A DNA stretch of 64,000 nt from Ciceribacter thiooxidans (lineage in GTDB: Bacteria > Pseudomonadota > Alphaproteobacteria > Rhizobiales > Rhizobiaceae): assembly GCF_014126615.1 (NCBI RefSeq), contig NZ_CP059897.1:186001-250000 (forward strand), written 5' to 3'. Of this stretch, positions 1-7,583 are shown piece after piece. The translations under genes were made by a program, and so were the position numbers. Each line of letters opens with the position of its first letter. The first letter of the stretch is position 1. A model generated the notes under the pieces. That model was not told the DNA's origin, ran no database searches, and was given only the letters and a program-made list of their open reading frames with translations.

Positions 1-799
1 CCCATTCGACATCCAGCTTTGCCTGCGGGAACACCGACACGAGCCTTCCGGCGGCAAGGTCCTCGGCAACAAGAACACTGCGTCCGAGTGCGACACCGGC
101 ACCCCGGATGGCAGCGTCAATCGACATGCTGCCATGGCTGTAGCCAGGACCGCGCGTGCCCGGAAACGGGAGCCGCATCGCTGCAAACCAGCGCTCCCAA
201 GTCGTGAGCATCCCAATCTCATGAATAAGCTGGCACCTTGCGATGTCCTCGACGCGGTGCAACCCGCCCATCTTCTCACGGCAATCCGGGGAGCAGACGG
301 GAGACACGTATTCATTCATGACACGCTCGGCGGAGGCGTAGGGGTATTGCCCGGCACCATAGCGCAGCGCGACATCGACATGCCCGGACGAGAAGTCGGC
401 GGCTGCGTCGGTCACTTCGAGATGGACATCGAGATGCGGATGCTCCGCCATCAACCGGTGAAGACGCGGTGTGAGCCATTTGCTGGCGAAGGAAATGCCG
501 CAACTGATGACAAGACGGTTTGTGTCACTTCTGCGCCGTATCTCTTCGGCTTCGCGTCCGAGTTCGGAGAGGAGCCGCGTGACGGTGCCGTAGAAGGACT
601 GCCCAACCTCGGTCAATTCGATCCGACGGGTCAGACGGCGGAAAAGAGGCACGCCCAGATCGTCTTCCAGCGACTTGATCTGCCGGCTGATCGCACCGTG
701 GGTCAGATGCAGTTCCTCAGCCGCCAATGTCATGCTGAGGCGTCGAGCGGCCGCTTCAAAGGCGCGAAGTGTCTGCAAAGGAGGAAGATTGTCCGACAT
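1..799 (-). CDS. LysR-family transcriptional regulator (GcvA-like), 3' end missing
   Basis: The reverse strand read from ATG at 799 gives an open frame of 266 codons that runs off the left edge of the window. The N-terminus (MSDNLPPLQTLRAFEAAARR) and the following helix-turn-helix with SMTLAAEELHLTHGAISRQI are typical of LysR regulators. The effector-binding half shows VISCGISFASKWLTPRLHRL and a GHVDVALRYG stretch as in the GcvA subgroup. It is divergent from an EamA exporter that starts about 35 bp away, the classic layout in which the LysR protein controls the neighbouring transporter; that regulatory link is inference. No frameshift is visible in the part present; about 30 residues should lie outside the window. 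Confidence 0.9.
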   Translation of the reverse strand, partial: MSDNLPPLQTLRAFEAAARRLSMTLAAEELHLTHGAISRQIKSLEDDLGVPLFRRLTRRIELTEVGQSFYGTVTRLLSELGREAEEIRRRSDTNRLVISCGISFASKWLTPRLHRLMAEHPHLDVHLEVTDAAADFSSGHVDVALRYGAGQYPYASAERVMNEYVSPVCSPDCREKMGGLHRVEDIARCQLIHEIGMLTTWERWFAAMRLPFPGTRGPGYSHGSMSIDAAIRGAGVALGRSVLVAEDLAAGRLVSVFPQAKLDVEW

Positions 800-833
800 G
801 ATAATCCATAGGTGACCAACGCTCACGCGTGCT

Positions 834-1871
834 GTGAGAACAAATGGTTTGTTCGAAGCGTGTCAGGAACACTACACGTTGGTTGAACACACACCAATCC
901 TGTTATGGGTCCAGCCTTTGTCACACGTCCAGAGTGAAGCGGTCGTCATCGCAAACACATATGCGCCGAGCTACTCGATCTCGGGCAAGAGCCTGCTTGC
1001 CATGCTGCTTCTTGCCCTCATGTGGGGGCTGTCTATACCGATCACCAAGCTCGGCCTTGGCACAATCCCGCCAATGACCTTCACCTCCCTCCGCTTCATG
1101 GTCGCAGTGCCGCTCTTCATGTTCCTCGCACGCAAGGAGCTGAAACTGCCAAGGGAGGCCATCCCGTCCGTGGTGGGTCTCGGTGTTATGGGCATTACGC
1201 TTGGCAACGTCGCGCAGTCTTTTGGTGTTCAGGGAACTTCCGCCTCGGTCGGCACCATTCTATCCGCGACCATTCCGATCTTTATGGTCATTCTGGCTGC
1301 CATACGCTTCAAGCAACCGGTCACTTGGGTGCACTGGTGCGGTCTGATGGCAGCCTTCGGAGGCCTCGCCCTTGTGGCCGTCGGCAGTGGTCCCGGTGTC
1401 GATGACATGTCCCGGACGACAGCGTCGGGCGTGATATGGATGCTTGTCTCGGCCGTTGGCATTGCGATCTACTACATCTGGAGCGCGGAGCTTACGAACC
1501 GCTACGGCCTCATGCCTGTCGCAGCCTGGAACATGCTGGCCGGGCTCGTGACCATGCTTCCACTCGCAGCATGGGAAATGACGGATCACTCTATCGAACT
1601 TACACCCCATTCGGTGCTCGCCATCGTCTACCTCGGTGTGATGGTGACGGTCGTCGGATTGATCCTCTGGCTCTATCTTCTCAAGGTCGTCCCCGCCCGC
1701 GTCGCGGCCAGCGTCCAGTACCTGCAACCAGTCTTCGGCATCTCCGCAAGCGCCTTCCTGTTCGGCGATCCGCTGGGCGTGATGTTTGCAGCAGGCGTAG
1801 CTCTCGTGCTGGTGGGGCTTGCCCTGGCAGCCTCTGGAAAGCGGAGCAAATCCGAACCGGTTCCGGTCTGA
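834..1871 (+). CDS. EamA/DMT-family inner-membrane transporter
   Basis: The product has the ten hydrophobic segments and internal duplication expected of EamA (drug/metabolite transporter) permeases, with motifs such as LLLALMWGLSIPITKLGLG near residue 60 and YLQPVFGISASAFLFGDPLG near the C-terminus. The longest frame starts at a GTG at 834, giving 345 residues; family members are usually near 300, and the first in-frame ATG lies inside the first membrane helix, so the true start is probably a non-ATG codon between 834 and about 960. The gene is divergent from the LysR regulator and ends just before a strong terminator. The substrate is not visible from sequence; amino-acid or metabolite export is typical for the family. 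Confidence 0.88.
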   Translation: MRTNGLFEACQEHYTLVEHTPILLWVQPLSHVQSEAVVIANTYAPSYSISGKSLLAMLLLALMWGLSIPITKLGLGTIPPMTFTSLRFMVAVPLFMFLARKELKLPREAIPSVVGLGVMGITLGNVAQSFGVQGTSASVGTILSATIPIFMVILAAIRFKQPVTWVHWCGLMAAFGGLALVAVGSGPGVDDMSRTTASGVIWMLVSAVGIAIYYIWSAELTNRYGLMPVAAWNMLAGLVTMLPLAAWEMTDHSIELTPHSVLAIVYLGVMVTVVGLILWLYLLKVVPARVAASVQYLQPVFGISASAFLFGDPLGVMFAAGVALVLVGLALAASGKRSKSEPVPV

Positions 1872-1919
1872 CGTCGAAACCATCCCCCGCCGCTTGGGAC
1901 TCCCAGGAGCGGCGCTTGG

Positions 1920-1947
1920 CCCGCCATTCGTGGCGGGTCTTTTTTTG
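1920..1947 (+). terminator. Intrinsic terminator after the EamA gene
   Basis: A perfect 7-bp stem CCCGCCA/TGGCGGG closed by a TTCG tetraloop (1920-1937) is followed by TCTTTTTTTG. It lies about 50 bp after the transporter stop codon, in the direction of that gene. Confidence 0.93.
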
Positions 1948-1956
1948 TCTGAGCCC

Positions 1957-2091
1957 CTAGACCCGACGTTCCCGGCTTTTGTGCATCCAAGGGAGCAGCT
2001 CCTTAATCCGGCCCTGCTTGTGTCCATTCACGACGGCAGTGAGTGTAGCGGTAAGATAAGCCAGCGGATCGACGGCGTTGAGCTTGCAGGT
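1957..2091 (-). pseudogene. IS66-family transposase (TnpC) C-terminal remnant
   Basis: The minus strand encodes TCKLNAVDPLAYLTATLT and then VVNGHKQGRIKELLPW before a TAG stop, which matches the conserved C-terminus of IS66 TnpC proteins (CKLNGVDPxAYLTD...NGHxxxRIDELLPW). Directly upstream in the same frame is a stop codon at 2092-2094 and no recognisable transposase sequence, so only about 45 codons survive. A second IS66 fragment, in the opposite orientation, lies 290 bp to the right. Confidence 0.8.
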
Positions 2092-2378
2092 TTATTCCGA
2101 CCGACGAACTATGCCGAGTGCGTCTTCTGACAGGGACGGCAACCCGCGTATCAGAGCTTGATCACCGACGTCTTTCAGTTCCGCCTCCACCAATGCGCAA
2201 GCTATCCACCGCAAGCGTTCCTACGGAACGAGCGACTCGACACGTCTGCAACGTTGACAGCGGACATCAGAGCGGCAAGGAGACCCCATCTGGCGCGGGT
2301 GATGCTGAGCGAAGTATTTCGGACATACGACTTCTCTGACTGTGAGGATCTATGTCTGGGTCGATGGCTAGCCTTGGA

Positions 2379-2545
2379 ATGATACGAATGATCGAGGCAG
2401 TGCCAAGTCGCCTTGATGGTGCTCCGCGGCAGCTGCGGCGGTTCTGGTCGGACGAGTTCAAGGCCACTGCGGTCGAGCAAGCCTGTCAGCCGAGCGTGAA
2501 CGTCTCGGCATTTGCGCGGGAAATCGGGATCCTGCCGTCTCTTCC
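2379..2545 (+). pseudogene. IS66-family TnpA (OrfA) N-terminal remnant
   Basis: A frame starting at ATG 2379 encodes RRFWSDEFKATAVEQACQ and SVNVSAFAREIGILPS, the helix-turn-helix of the small first protein of IS66 elements (WSDEFKxxxVExxLxPGxSVSAIAREIGIxPSQLF). The similarity stops at about 2540, where QLFxWRR would be expected, so it is truncated at its 3' end. It is on the opposite strand from the TnpC remnant at 1957, so the element has been rearranged, not simply shortened. The stretch 2095-2378 between them shows no gene. Confidence 0.7.
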
Positions 2546-2583
2546 TGTCGCCGCGCTATATTGGCGCCTCTGTCGCTGGTTTC

Positions 2584-3192
2584 TCAAACCAAGCTGACCC
2601 GTAGGTCATGGATCACAGCGGCAAGGCCCGTCGCTCCTACTAGGGGCACGATCCGTACCGGAGCGAGTTTTGAAACGGCGCGTCCGAATACCGCGATGTT
2701 CGTGTGTCCGTTGAGCCGCGAAGGATAGATGATACCGTCTGGTAGGGACTTGTGCTCGTAAAACGCCAGCGACCACGCACGCGCCAAGCTTTGGCGCGAG
2801 GATTTCGCGACGTCTGTCGGAACTCCCATTCTGACAGCATGATCATCGCGTAGATCGACAAGTCGAAGTTGTTCTGTCGCTTCGATCTCAGCGAACCGCC
2901 GTGCATGAATTTCGTTCTCCTCAATCGGGAGATCTCCAATCAGACCGTCGCGGCGGTCGCGAAGCACGGCCTCCAGAAAGCACACTTTGAGTGTATCGCC
3001 CAAATAGAGCACACCAAACCGCCCTGCGGCGTCCCGCCGGCGTGGATCGCTGAATCGGCTCGGCGTCTTTCCAAAACCCAACGGGTCGGGAAAGGCGCTC
3101 GCATAGATCCGGCCGAAACGAGACCCTGGAAGAACGACTTCGAGATCGAGCGACGAATGTTCGAAACCGGCAGGCGGCTTGATACCGGTCAT
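2584..3192 (-). CDS. RES-domain toxin of a type II RES/Xre system
   Basis: The 202-residue protein matches the RES family in size and layout: an early RFGRIYAS segment, RFSDPRRRD, the glutamate-containing FLEAVLRDRRD, and the serine in LPDGIIYPSRLNG. RES toxins act on NAD+ (NADase or ADP-ribosyltransferase-like chemistry) and arrest growth when free of their antitoxin; that function is family knowledge. The start codon directly follows the stop of the upstream gene (TAA then ATG), so the two are translationally coupled. Antitoxin first, toxin second is the usual order. The 3' end lies beside the IS66 remnant but the domain appears complete. Confidence 0.88.
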   Translation of the reverse strand: MTGIKPPAGFEHSSLDLEVVLPGSRFGRIYASAFPDPLGFGKTPSRFSDPRRRDAAGRFGVLYLGDTLKVCFLEAVLRDRRDGLIGDLPIEENEIHARRFAEIEATEQLRLVDLRDDHAVRMGVPTDVAKSSRQSLARAWSLAFYEHKSLPDGIIYPSRLNGHTNIAVFGRAVSKLAPVRIVPLVGATGLAAVIHDLRVSLV

Positions 3193-3867
3193 TTAGCGAA
3201 AGTCACCGCGGGAGATACTTTCGGCTGCGGCAATCGCATCGGCGTCCCGACCTCGCTTCAAGGCATCGAGTCCCGTGCGACCGTCAAGCGCCCCATGTGG
3301 CGAGACTAGAAAGCGGTAGACCGCCCAAGATCCTGCCAAGATTTCATGCAGTCTTGGTAGCGCGGCATAAGGGCGACCGTCGTCATCGAGTTGCCACACC
3401 GGGAAACGAAAACCACGTTTGGCACCGTCCAGGCCAAGCACTTGTCCGCTTTGACGCTTCGTGTTGACCGTGACCCGCGAAACGCCCAAGAGATCCGAAA
3501 ACGCGTCTGCGCTCAGCATATCATCATCGCTCAGGATCTCCGCGACACGACGGCGACCGCGTTCCCGCGCAGCTGCCAAAGCAGCGGCGAGTTCTTCGTC
3601 CGGTTTGGAAGCCTCTTCCACCGGAAATGCATGTTCCGCTTCCGACGGGTCTTCCTCGACAATCGAAATCGTCTGCGCCCCGGCGAGTGGATCAACAACG
3701 ACGCGGAAGCTAACTTGGTGACCAGCCTTCTGGCTGAGTTCGACAGCCTTGGTATACTGCTTGAGGAGGGCTTTCTCGAAATCCGCCTTCCGGGGTAATT
3801 TCATCGAGAATGCGATGCTAGGAGCTTCGCCTTTGAGCTCGCTTGCTGTTGTTTTCGTGACGGGCAT
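3193..3867 (-). CDS. Xre/MbcA-type antitoxin partner of the RES toxin
   Basis: This gene precedes and abuts the RES toxin. Its C-terminal half has a predicted helix-turn-helix around LSADAFSDLLGVSRVTVNTK, then a region ending ...RPYAALPRLHEILAGSWAVYRFL with the short helical pattern of MbcA/ParS/Xre antitoxins that bind RES toxins. The N-terminal 80 residues are unusually long for the family and may form an extra domain. ATG at 3867 is preferred over a TTG three codons upstream because it begins MPVTKTT and has a GGAAGG sequence upstream. Autoregulation is likely for the family, and repeats next to the promoter (see 3891-3919) support it. Confidence 0.78.
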   Translation of the reverse strand: MPVTKTTASELKGEAPSIAFSMKLPRKADFEKALLKQYTKAVELSQKAGHQVSFRVVVDPLAGAQTISIVEEDPSEAEHAFPVEEASKPDEELAAALAAARERGRRRVAEILSDDDMLSADAFSDLLGVSRVTVNTKRQSGQVLGLDGAKRGFRFPVWQLDDDGRPYAALPRLHEILAGSWAVYRFLVSPHGALDGRTGLDALKRGRDADAIAAAESISRGDFR

Positions 3868-3890
3868 GACAACCAACCTTCCGTGATCTA

Positions 3891-3919
3891 AAGATAGGCG
3901 ACACGAGACAACTGGTCAA
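3891..3919 (-). promoter_or_regulatory. Sigma70-type promoter of the RES/Xre operon
   Basis: On the minus strand TTGACC (3919-3914) and TATCTT (3896-3891) are separated by exactly 17 bp, and the antitoxin ATG is 24 bp downstream of the -10. Just upstream of the -35 is a direct repeat, CAAGTTTGT/TAAGTTTGT (about 3917-3935 on the plus strand), a plausible antitoxin binding site. Confidence 0.65.
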
Positions 3920-3935
3920 GTTTGTTAAGTTTGTA

Positions 3936-4275
3936 AAGATGCATAAGACTTTTCCATCCACGCAGCGGTCTTTCGCGAAACGGCCTCGTGTTTCGGCATC
4001 CGTTGCACCCCCGCCTTGAAGGGATATGAACCTAGGACGCCTTGGAAAGTTCGATTAACCAACTGTTTTATGGGCTCAATTCGAAGCGTTGGATATTCTT
4101 GTCATGCGTTTTTGTTCTCTAGATGGCGTGCGAAGTCGGGTACCGCCGCCAATGGTATCGCCGACAGGCAGCCAATCAGAGTCGACGCCGTTGACCAAGG
4201 CTTGATTGAGCTGCGGCTTGGGGACGATACTGCTTTCCCAAGATTTCAGGTACGAGTGTGATTTGCTGAGGCCTC
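3936..4275. other. Intergenic region before the unknown gene pair
   Basis: No convincing gene is visible. The region is noticeably AT-richer than its surroundings and separates the divergent RES/Xre operon from the plus-strand gene at 4276. A GAGG sequence at 4267-4270 is a plausible ribosome-binding site for that gene. Confidence 0.6.
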
Positions 4276-5850
4276 ATGAATAACGAAGATGACGACGACG
4301 AGCAGAATCCACTCAACAGCGATGAGTTGGGAAACAAAGGCGAGCATACCTTCCAGGCCCTTTGCTCGGATGCAAAACTAATCTGCAATAAGGCTGATCG
4401 CGACCGCAGTGGGTGGGATTTCATCGTCGAGTTCAATCTCGACCATAAAAATCCCGGCATCCTTGATGCCAGAAGCAACCCGATTTCCTGCGTTGTCCAG
4501 CAAAAGACGATGTGGGACTCCAATGACCGCATCAAGCTTCGCCTGTCCTCAATCGAGCGGCTGGCCAAGGACCGCCGGCCTTCGTTCATCTACGTTTTGA
4601 AGATCAGCAAGGAGACCCTAGAGGCGACCTCGGCCCATCTTATCGAGATGCGCGGCGATGCCCTCGCCAAGGTGCTCAAAAAGCTGCGCGAGGAACACGC
4701 CGCCAAGCGGTTTCAGGTGAATCGTGCCACCTTGTATCTTACCGCCAGTGGCGAGGGTCGAACGATCGGCACAGATGGCGAGAGCTTCAAGCAGGCGCTT
4801 CTCGATGCCATCGGCCCAAGCGTAACTGCTTACGAGGCGGCAAAACACAAGGAGCTGTGCGTGCTCGGCCAGGAAGGCGGGAAAATTAATCTCACCTTTG
4901 ACGTGAACTCTAAGAACGAACTGGCCGATGTCTTCCTTGGCATTATCCCCGTCAAGGTAAGAGACGTGAAGGTGAGTTCGACCCGTTTCGGGATCACTCT
5001 TGAAAAGGATGACATTCCAGAAGAAGGCGAGGTCAAAATTCAGCCGGAGCGGGCTGATACCTGCGTCCTAACGATCCGCCGCGATCGCTTCGCCGAACCT
5101 GCCGTTTTCGATGGCGAGATCTTCTTCGCCCCGTCGCAGAAGACCGATGATCTTGCCGCACGGATCGTGACGGATGGCTTTGAGATTGTCATACGTGGTA
5201 GCAACTTCAGCTTCCAGTCGCAGACGATGAAGCCCGACACACCCCTTTTAAGCCCAACGGAATGGCGGAATTATTTCCTCATGGCAGATGCGCTTGTGCA
5301 TAAGGATGCCACGATCGAGATCCGTCCGGGGACCGCTGCGATCGGAACGATCCGACATCGGGTCTCGGGCAACGTGAACGGCGCTCCCCGCGATTTTGTC
5401 CTTCAGGGACTGACTGCTTCCGGCATGTTGACTACCGTGGTCAAGCATATTGGGGTGGCAGATGAGCCAAAAATCAGTCTCTCTGATCTTCTCTCTCAAG
5501 TAGAGGAAATCGGTTCGGTTTATACCCTTTTGACCGACGAGGAGTTGCTTACGCCTCTCGGGTTTGAGGTGGAGGGTGATCTGCCGGCGCATGTCGGCGA
5601 CCAGATACAGGCGGTGCACGCGAACTATGTGTTGCTGGCATCTCAGATCATCGTTTGGGTGGTCGACGCGGATATGAAACGGGAAACATCGGACGGACGG
5701 TCCCGCTTCGTTTCGACACGGCTCGATTTGCGGGAATTGACGATCCTCCCGCCCGAACGGTACGAAACGTATATCAAAGACCTCGCAGATGGTTCGACGA
5801 TGATCATGAGTCGCCTCTTGGAGGTGGAACGCCATGCTCAACCTACCTAG
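4276..5850 (+). CDS. Unknown protein with N-terminal PD-(D/E)XK nuclease-like (DUF4365-type) domain
   Basis: The 524-residue product begins with an acidic run and then GNKGEHTFQALCSDAKL, DRSGWDFIVEF and ISCVVQQKTMWDSNDRIKL (about residues 19-85). The order conserved E, then D inside a G-x-D strand, then Q-x-K is the pattern of PD-(D/E)XK nucleases, in particular the DUF4365-like group found in defence genes. The remaining 400 residues are beta-rich and not recognised. No transmembrane segment is seen. It overlaps the next gene by 17 bp, so the pair is one operon. The start ATG has GAGG five bases upstream. Function is inferred only for the N-terminus; the rest is a true unknown. Confidence 0.72.
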   Translation: MNNEDDDDEQNPLNSDELGNKGEHTFQALCSDAKLICNKADRDRSGWDFIVEFNLDHKNPGILDARSNPISCVVQQKTMWDSNDRIKLRLSSIERLAKDRRPSFIYVLKISKETLEATSAHLIEMRGDALAKVLKKLREEHAAKRFQVNRATLYLTASGEGRTIGTDGESFKQALLDAIGPSVTAYEAAKHKELCVLGQEGGKINLTFDVNSKNELADVFLGIIPVKVRDVKVSSTRFGITLEKDDIPEEGEVKIQPERADTCVLTIRRDRFAEPAVFDGEIFFAPSQKTDDLAARIVTDGFEIVIRGSNFSFQSQTMKPDTPLLSPTEWRNYFLMADALVHKDATIEIRPGTAAIGTIRHRVSGNVNGAPRDFVLQGLTASGMLTTVVKHIGVADEPKISLSDLLSQVEEIGSVYTLLTDEELLTPLGFEVEGDLPAHVGDQIQAVHANYVLLASQIIVWVVDADMKRETSDGRSRFVSTRLDLRELTILPPERYETYIKDLADGSTMIMSRLLEVERHAQPT

Positions 5851-7180
5851 AATACGACCACTATCCGAAGAGGCCGACATCGATTTCGTCGTGATGTCTG
5901 CAGGCGGAAAGCGGGCCCATCCCGATGAAGATCGCAGAGCTCTTCGAAACTCTGACTACCTTTTGGGAAACTCGATCATTGAGCTCAAGCTTCTTGAGGA
6001 CGAGCGGCTGGATAAGCCGGAGGCACAGGCCAAGATTGCCAAGCTTTTTCGGCCCCTCGATATCGACAAGCCCGTCATCGTCGTTGATCCGACGAAACTA
6101 GACGATAGCGGACGGCGCACCTACGCCAATATCATGCGTGCGCCAATCAAGAACGCGGTGCGATCGGCAAGCGGCCAGTTAAAGCAGACAAAAAGCGAAA
6201 TCGACCCGAGCGCAACAACGGTTATGCTTGTCATCAACAACGGGCTGACGACGATGGGTCATGAGGAGTTACTTGATCACGTTGTTGGGCGAGCGAAAAA
6301 TGATACGAACGAGATCGATGCGGTGGTTGTGGCAGGATGCTATTTGCACAGCGATGGCTTCGACACTTACGCCCTGTGGCCAATTGACTGTGTGACTATG
6401 CATAGTGAGCGACCTTTTCGCGAGTTTGAAACGCTCCGAGAATGTTGGAACGATCTCGCCGAACGCCACATGACCGAGTTTGTTCAAGGCAAGCATGGGC
6501 AAGCGGCCGGGAAGGTGGCCCAAATGGATGCCGTGTTCAATTGGGATGGGCGTACCTACGTGAAGCCTGCCGTGTCAATGGGAGCGCACAGTGAATTCTA
6601 TGGTGAACACCGCCCCCGCCGCAATAGCGTTACCTTCAACGAGGTCGAAGGCGTTGCAGTTACAGTTCCTTGCCTCTCCCAGTCCGAGTATCGCCGTATT
6701 CGACCCGCACTGAGAGATGAGCCGTTGCTCAAGGATCTCGAAACCTGGAATACCCATATTGCAGAGGCCATGGCGACCGGTACGCCCGACAAACCTGTAG
6801 TCCCTATTGATATCTCAAGAGGCCGTTGGGAGGCGTGGAAACGCCGTCACCCCGATTTCACGGGAACGCAATCCTTGAGGCACGCTGCCAATGAAGCCTA
6901 CGGAGCAAAGGCAAGCAGGCTGGTTCACGCAGCAAGAGATGCCAAGACCGTAAAAAAGCTCCCTCGACGATTTGTCTGGGTCCAGGTGGAACTAATCGGC
7001 CAGGATGAAAAGAACGACTTGGCGCATATCGGATACATGATGGACGGTAACGAAGAGGTTTTAGCGACGAACCTTCGCATGGGACATTATCAGGCGTTGG
7101 CGCTTGCCGCAGCCCATGCCATTCGGCTAGGGCTGACCGAAATATTGTGGAACCACGATCTCAGGTACGCTTGGGTTTAA
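5834..7180 (+). CDS. Unknown protein, partner of the 4276-5850 gene
   Basis: The 448-residue product is not recognised. Its start ATG lies inside the end of the previous gene with GGAGG nine bases upstream, so translation is coupled. The N-terminal half alternates hydrophobic strands and charged helices (PVIVVDPTKLDD, TTVMLVINNGLTTMG, IDAVVVAGCYLH) in a Rossmann-like rhythm, and the first 60 residues contain GNSIIELKLLEDERLDKPEAQ, where IIELK is compatible with a second PD-(D/E)XK-type strand; that reading is weak. The C-terminus is rich in basic and aromatic residues. No membrane segment or signal peptide is seen. Setting and coupling suggest a two-component defence function; this is inference. 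Confidence 0.7.
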   Translation: MLNLPRIRPLSEEADIDFVVMSAGGKRAHPDEDRRALRNSDYLLGNSIIELKLLEDERLDKPEAQAKIAKLFRPLDIDKPVIVVDPTKLDDSGRRTYANIMRAPIKNAVRSASGQLKQTKSEIDPSATTVMLVINNGLTTMGHEELLDHVVGRAKNDTNEIDAVVVAGCYLHSDGFDTYALWPIDCVTMHSERPFREFETLRECWNDLAERHMTEFVQGKHGQAAGKVAQMDAVFNWDGRTYVKPAVSMGAHSEFYGEHRPRRNSVTFNEVEGVAVTVPCLSQSEYRRIRPALRDEPLLKDLETWNTHIAEAMATGTPDKPVVPIDISRGRWEAWKRRHPDFTGTQSLRHAANEAYGAKASRLVHAARDAKTVKKLPRRFVWVQVELIGQDEKNDLAHIGYMMDGNEEVLATNLRMGHYQALALAAAHAIRLGLTEILWNHDLRYAWV

Positions 7181-7583
7181 CTTCAGCGCTATAGATTTTT
7201 GGAGCTTTTGAAGCGCTCGACTTCAGAGAAGCGTGTCCCGTCAAAAAAGTACAACTCAATGAAATCTCGACGGCACGAACGAACAAGTCCTCAAAAGGAC
7301 TTGATGGGAGCAGAGCCATCGACCCGCTATTACCCTGGCCTTCAAGCAGGCAGTTTTTTAATATCAATTGAGACTTCCAACTGAAATGCAGAAATACCTT
7401 TTAGTAGCGTTCCGAGGTCGTCCTTCGCGGATAAGGGAGGGCGATAGCCGCCTATCTGATCACGACAAGTGTCTCCTCGGCGCCGAGTCTCTCACTTTGT
7501 GTGTGCACCGCTAAAAGCAACTTGATAGACCAGCAGGCGCCGAACTTCTAACTTGCGGAATCATTCCATAGGAGCCCCTCAGC
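7181..7583. other. Intergenic region with a stem-loop
   Basis: No gene is supported here. A hairpin CAAGTCC/GGACTTG with a six-base loop spans 7284-7303 about 105 bp after the stop of the preceding gene. It lacks a T tract, so terminator function is uncertain. AGGAG at about 7571-7575 serves as ribosome-binding site for the next gene. Confidence 0.55.

Noticed and set aside
134..811. A plus-strand frame of 225 codons at the left edge
   Set aside because: It is the shadow of the LysR gene; the minus strand has the full helix-turn-helix and effector domain.
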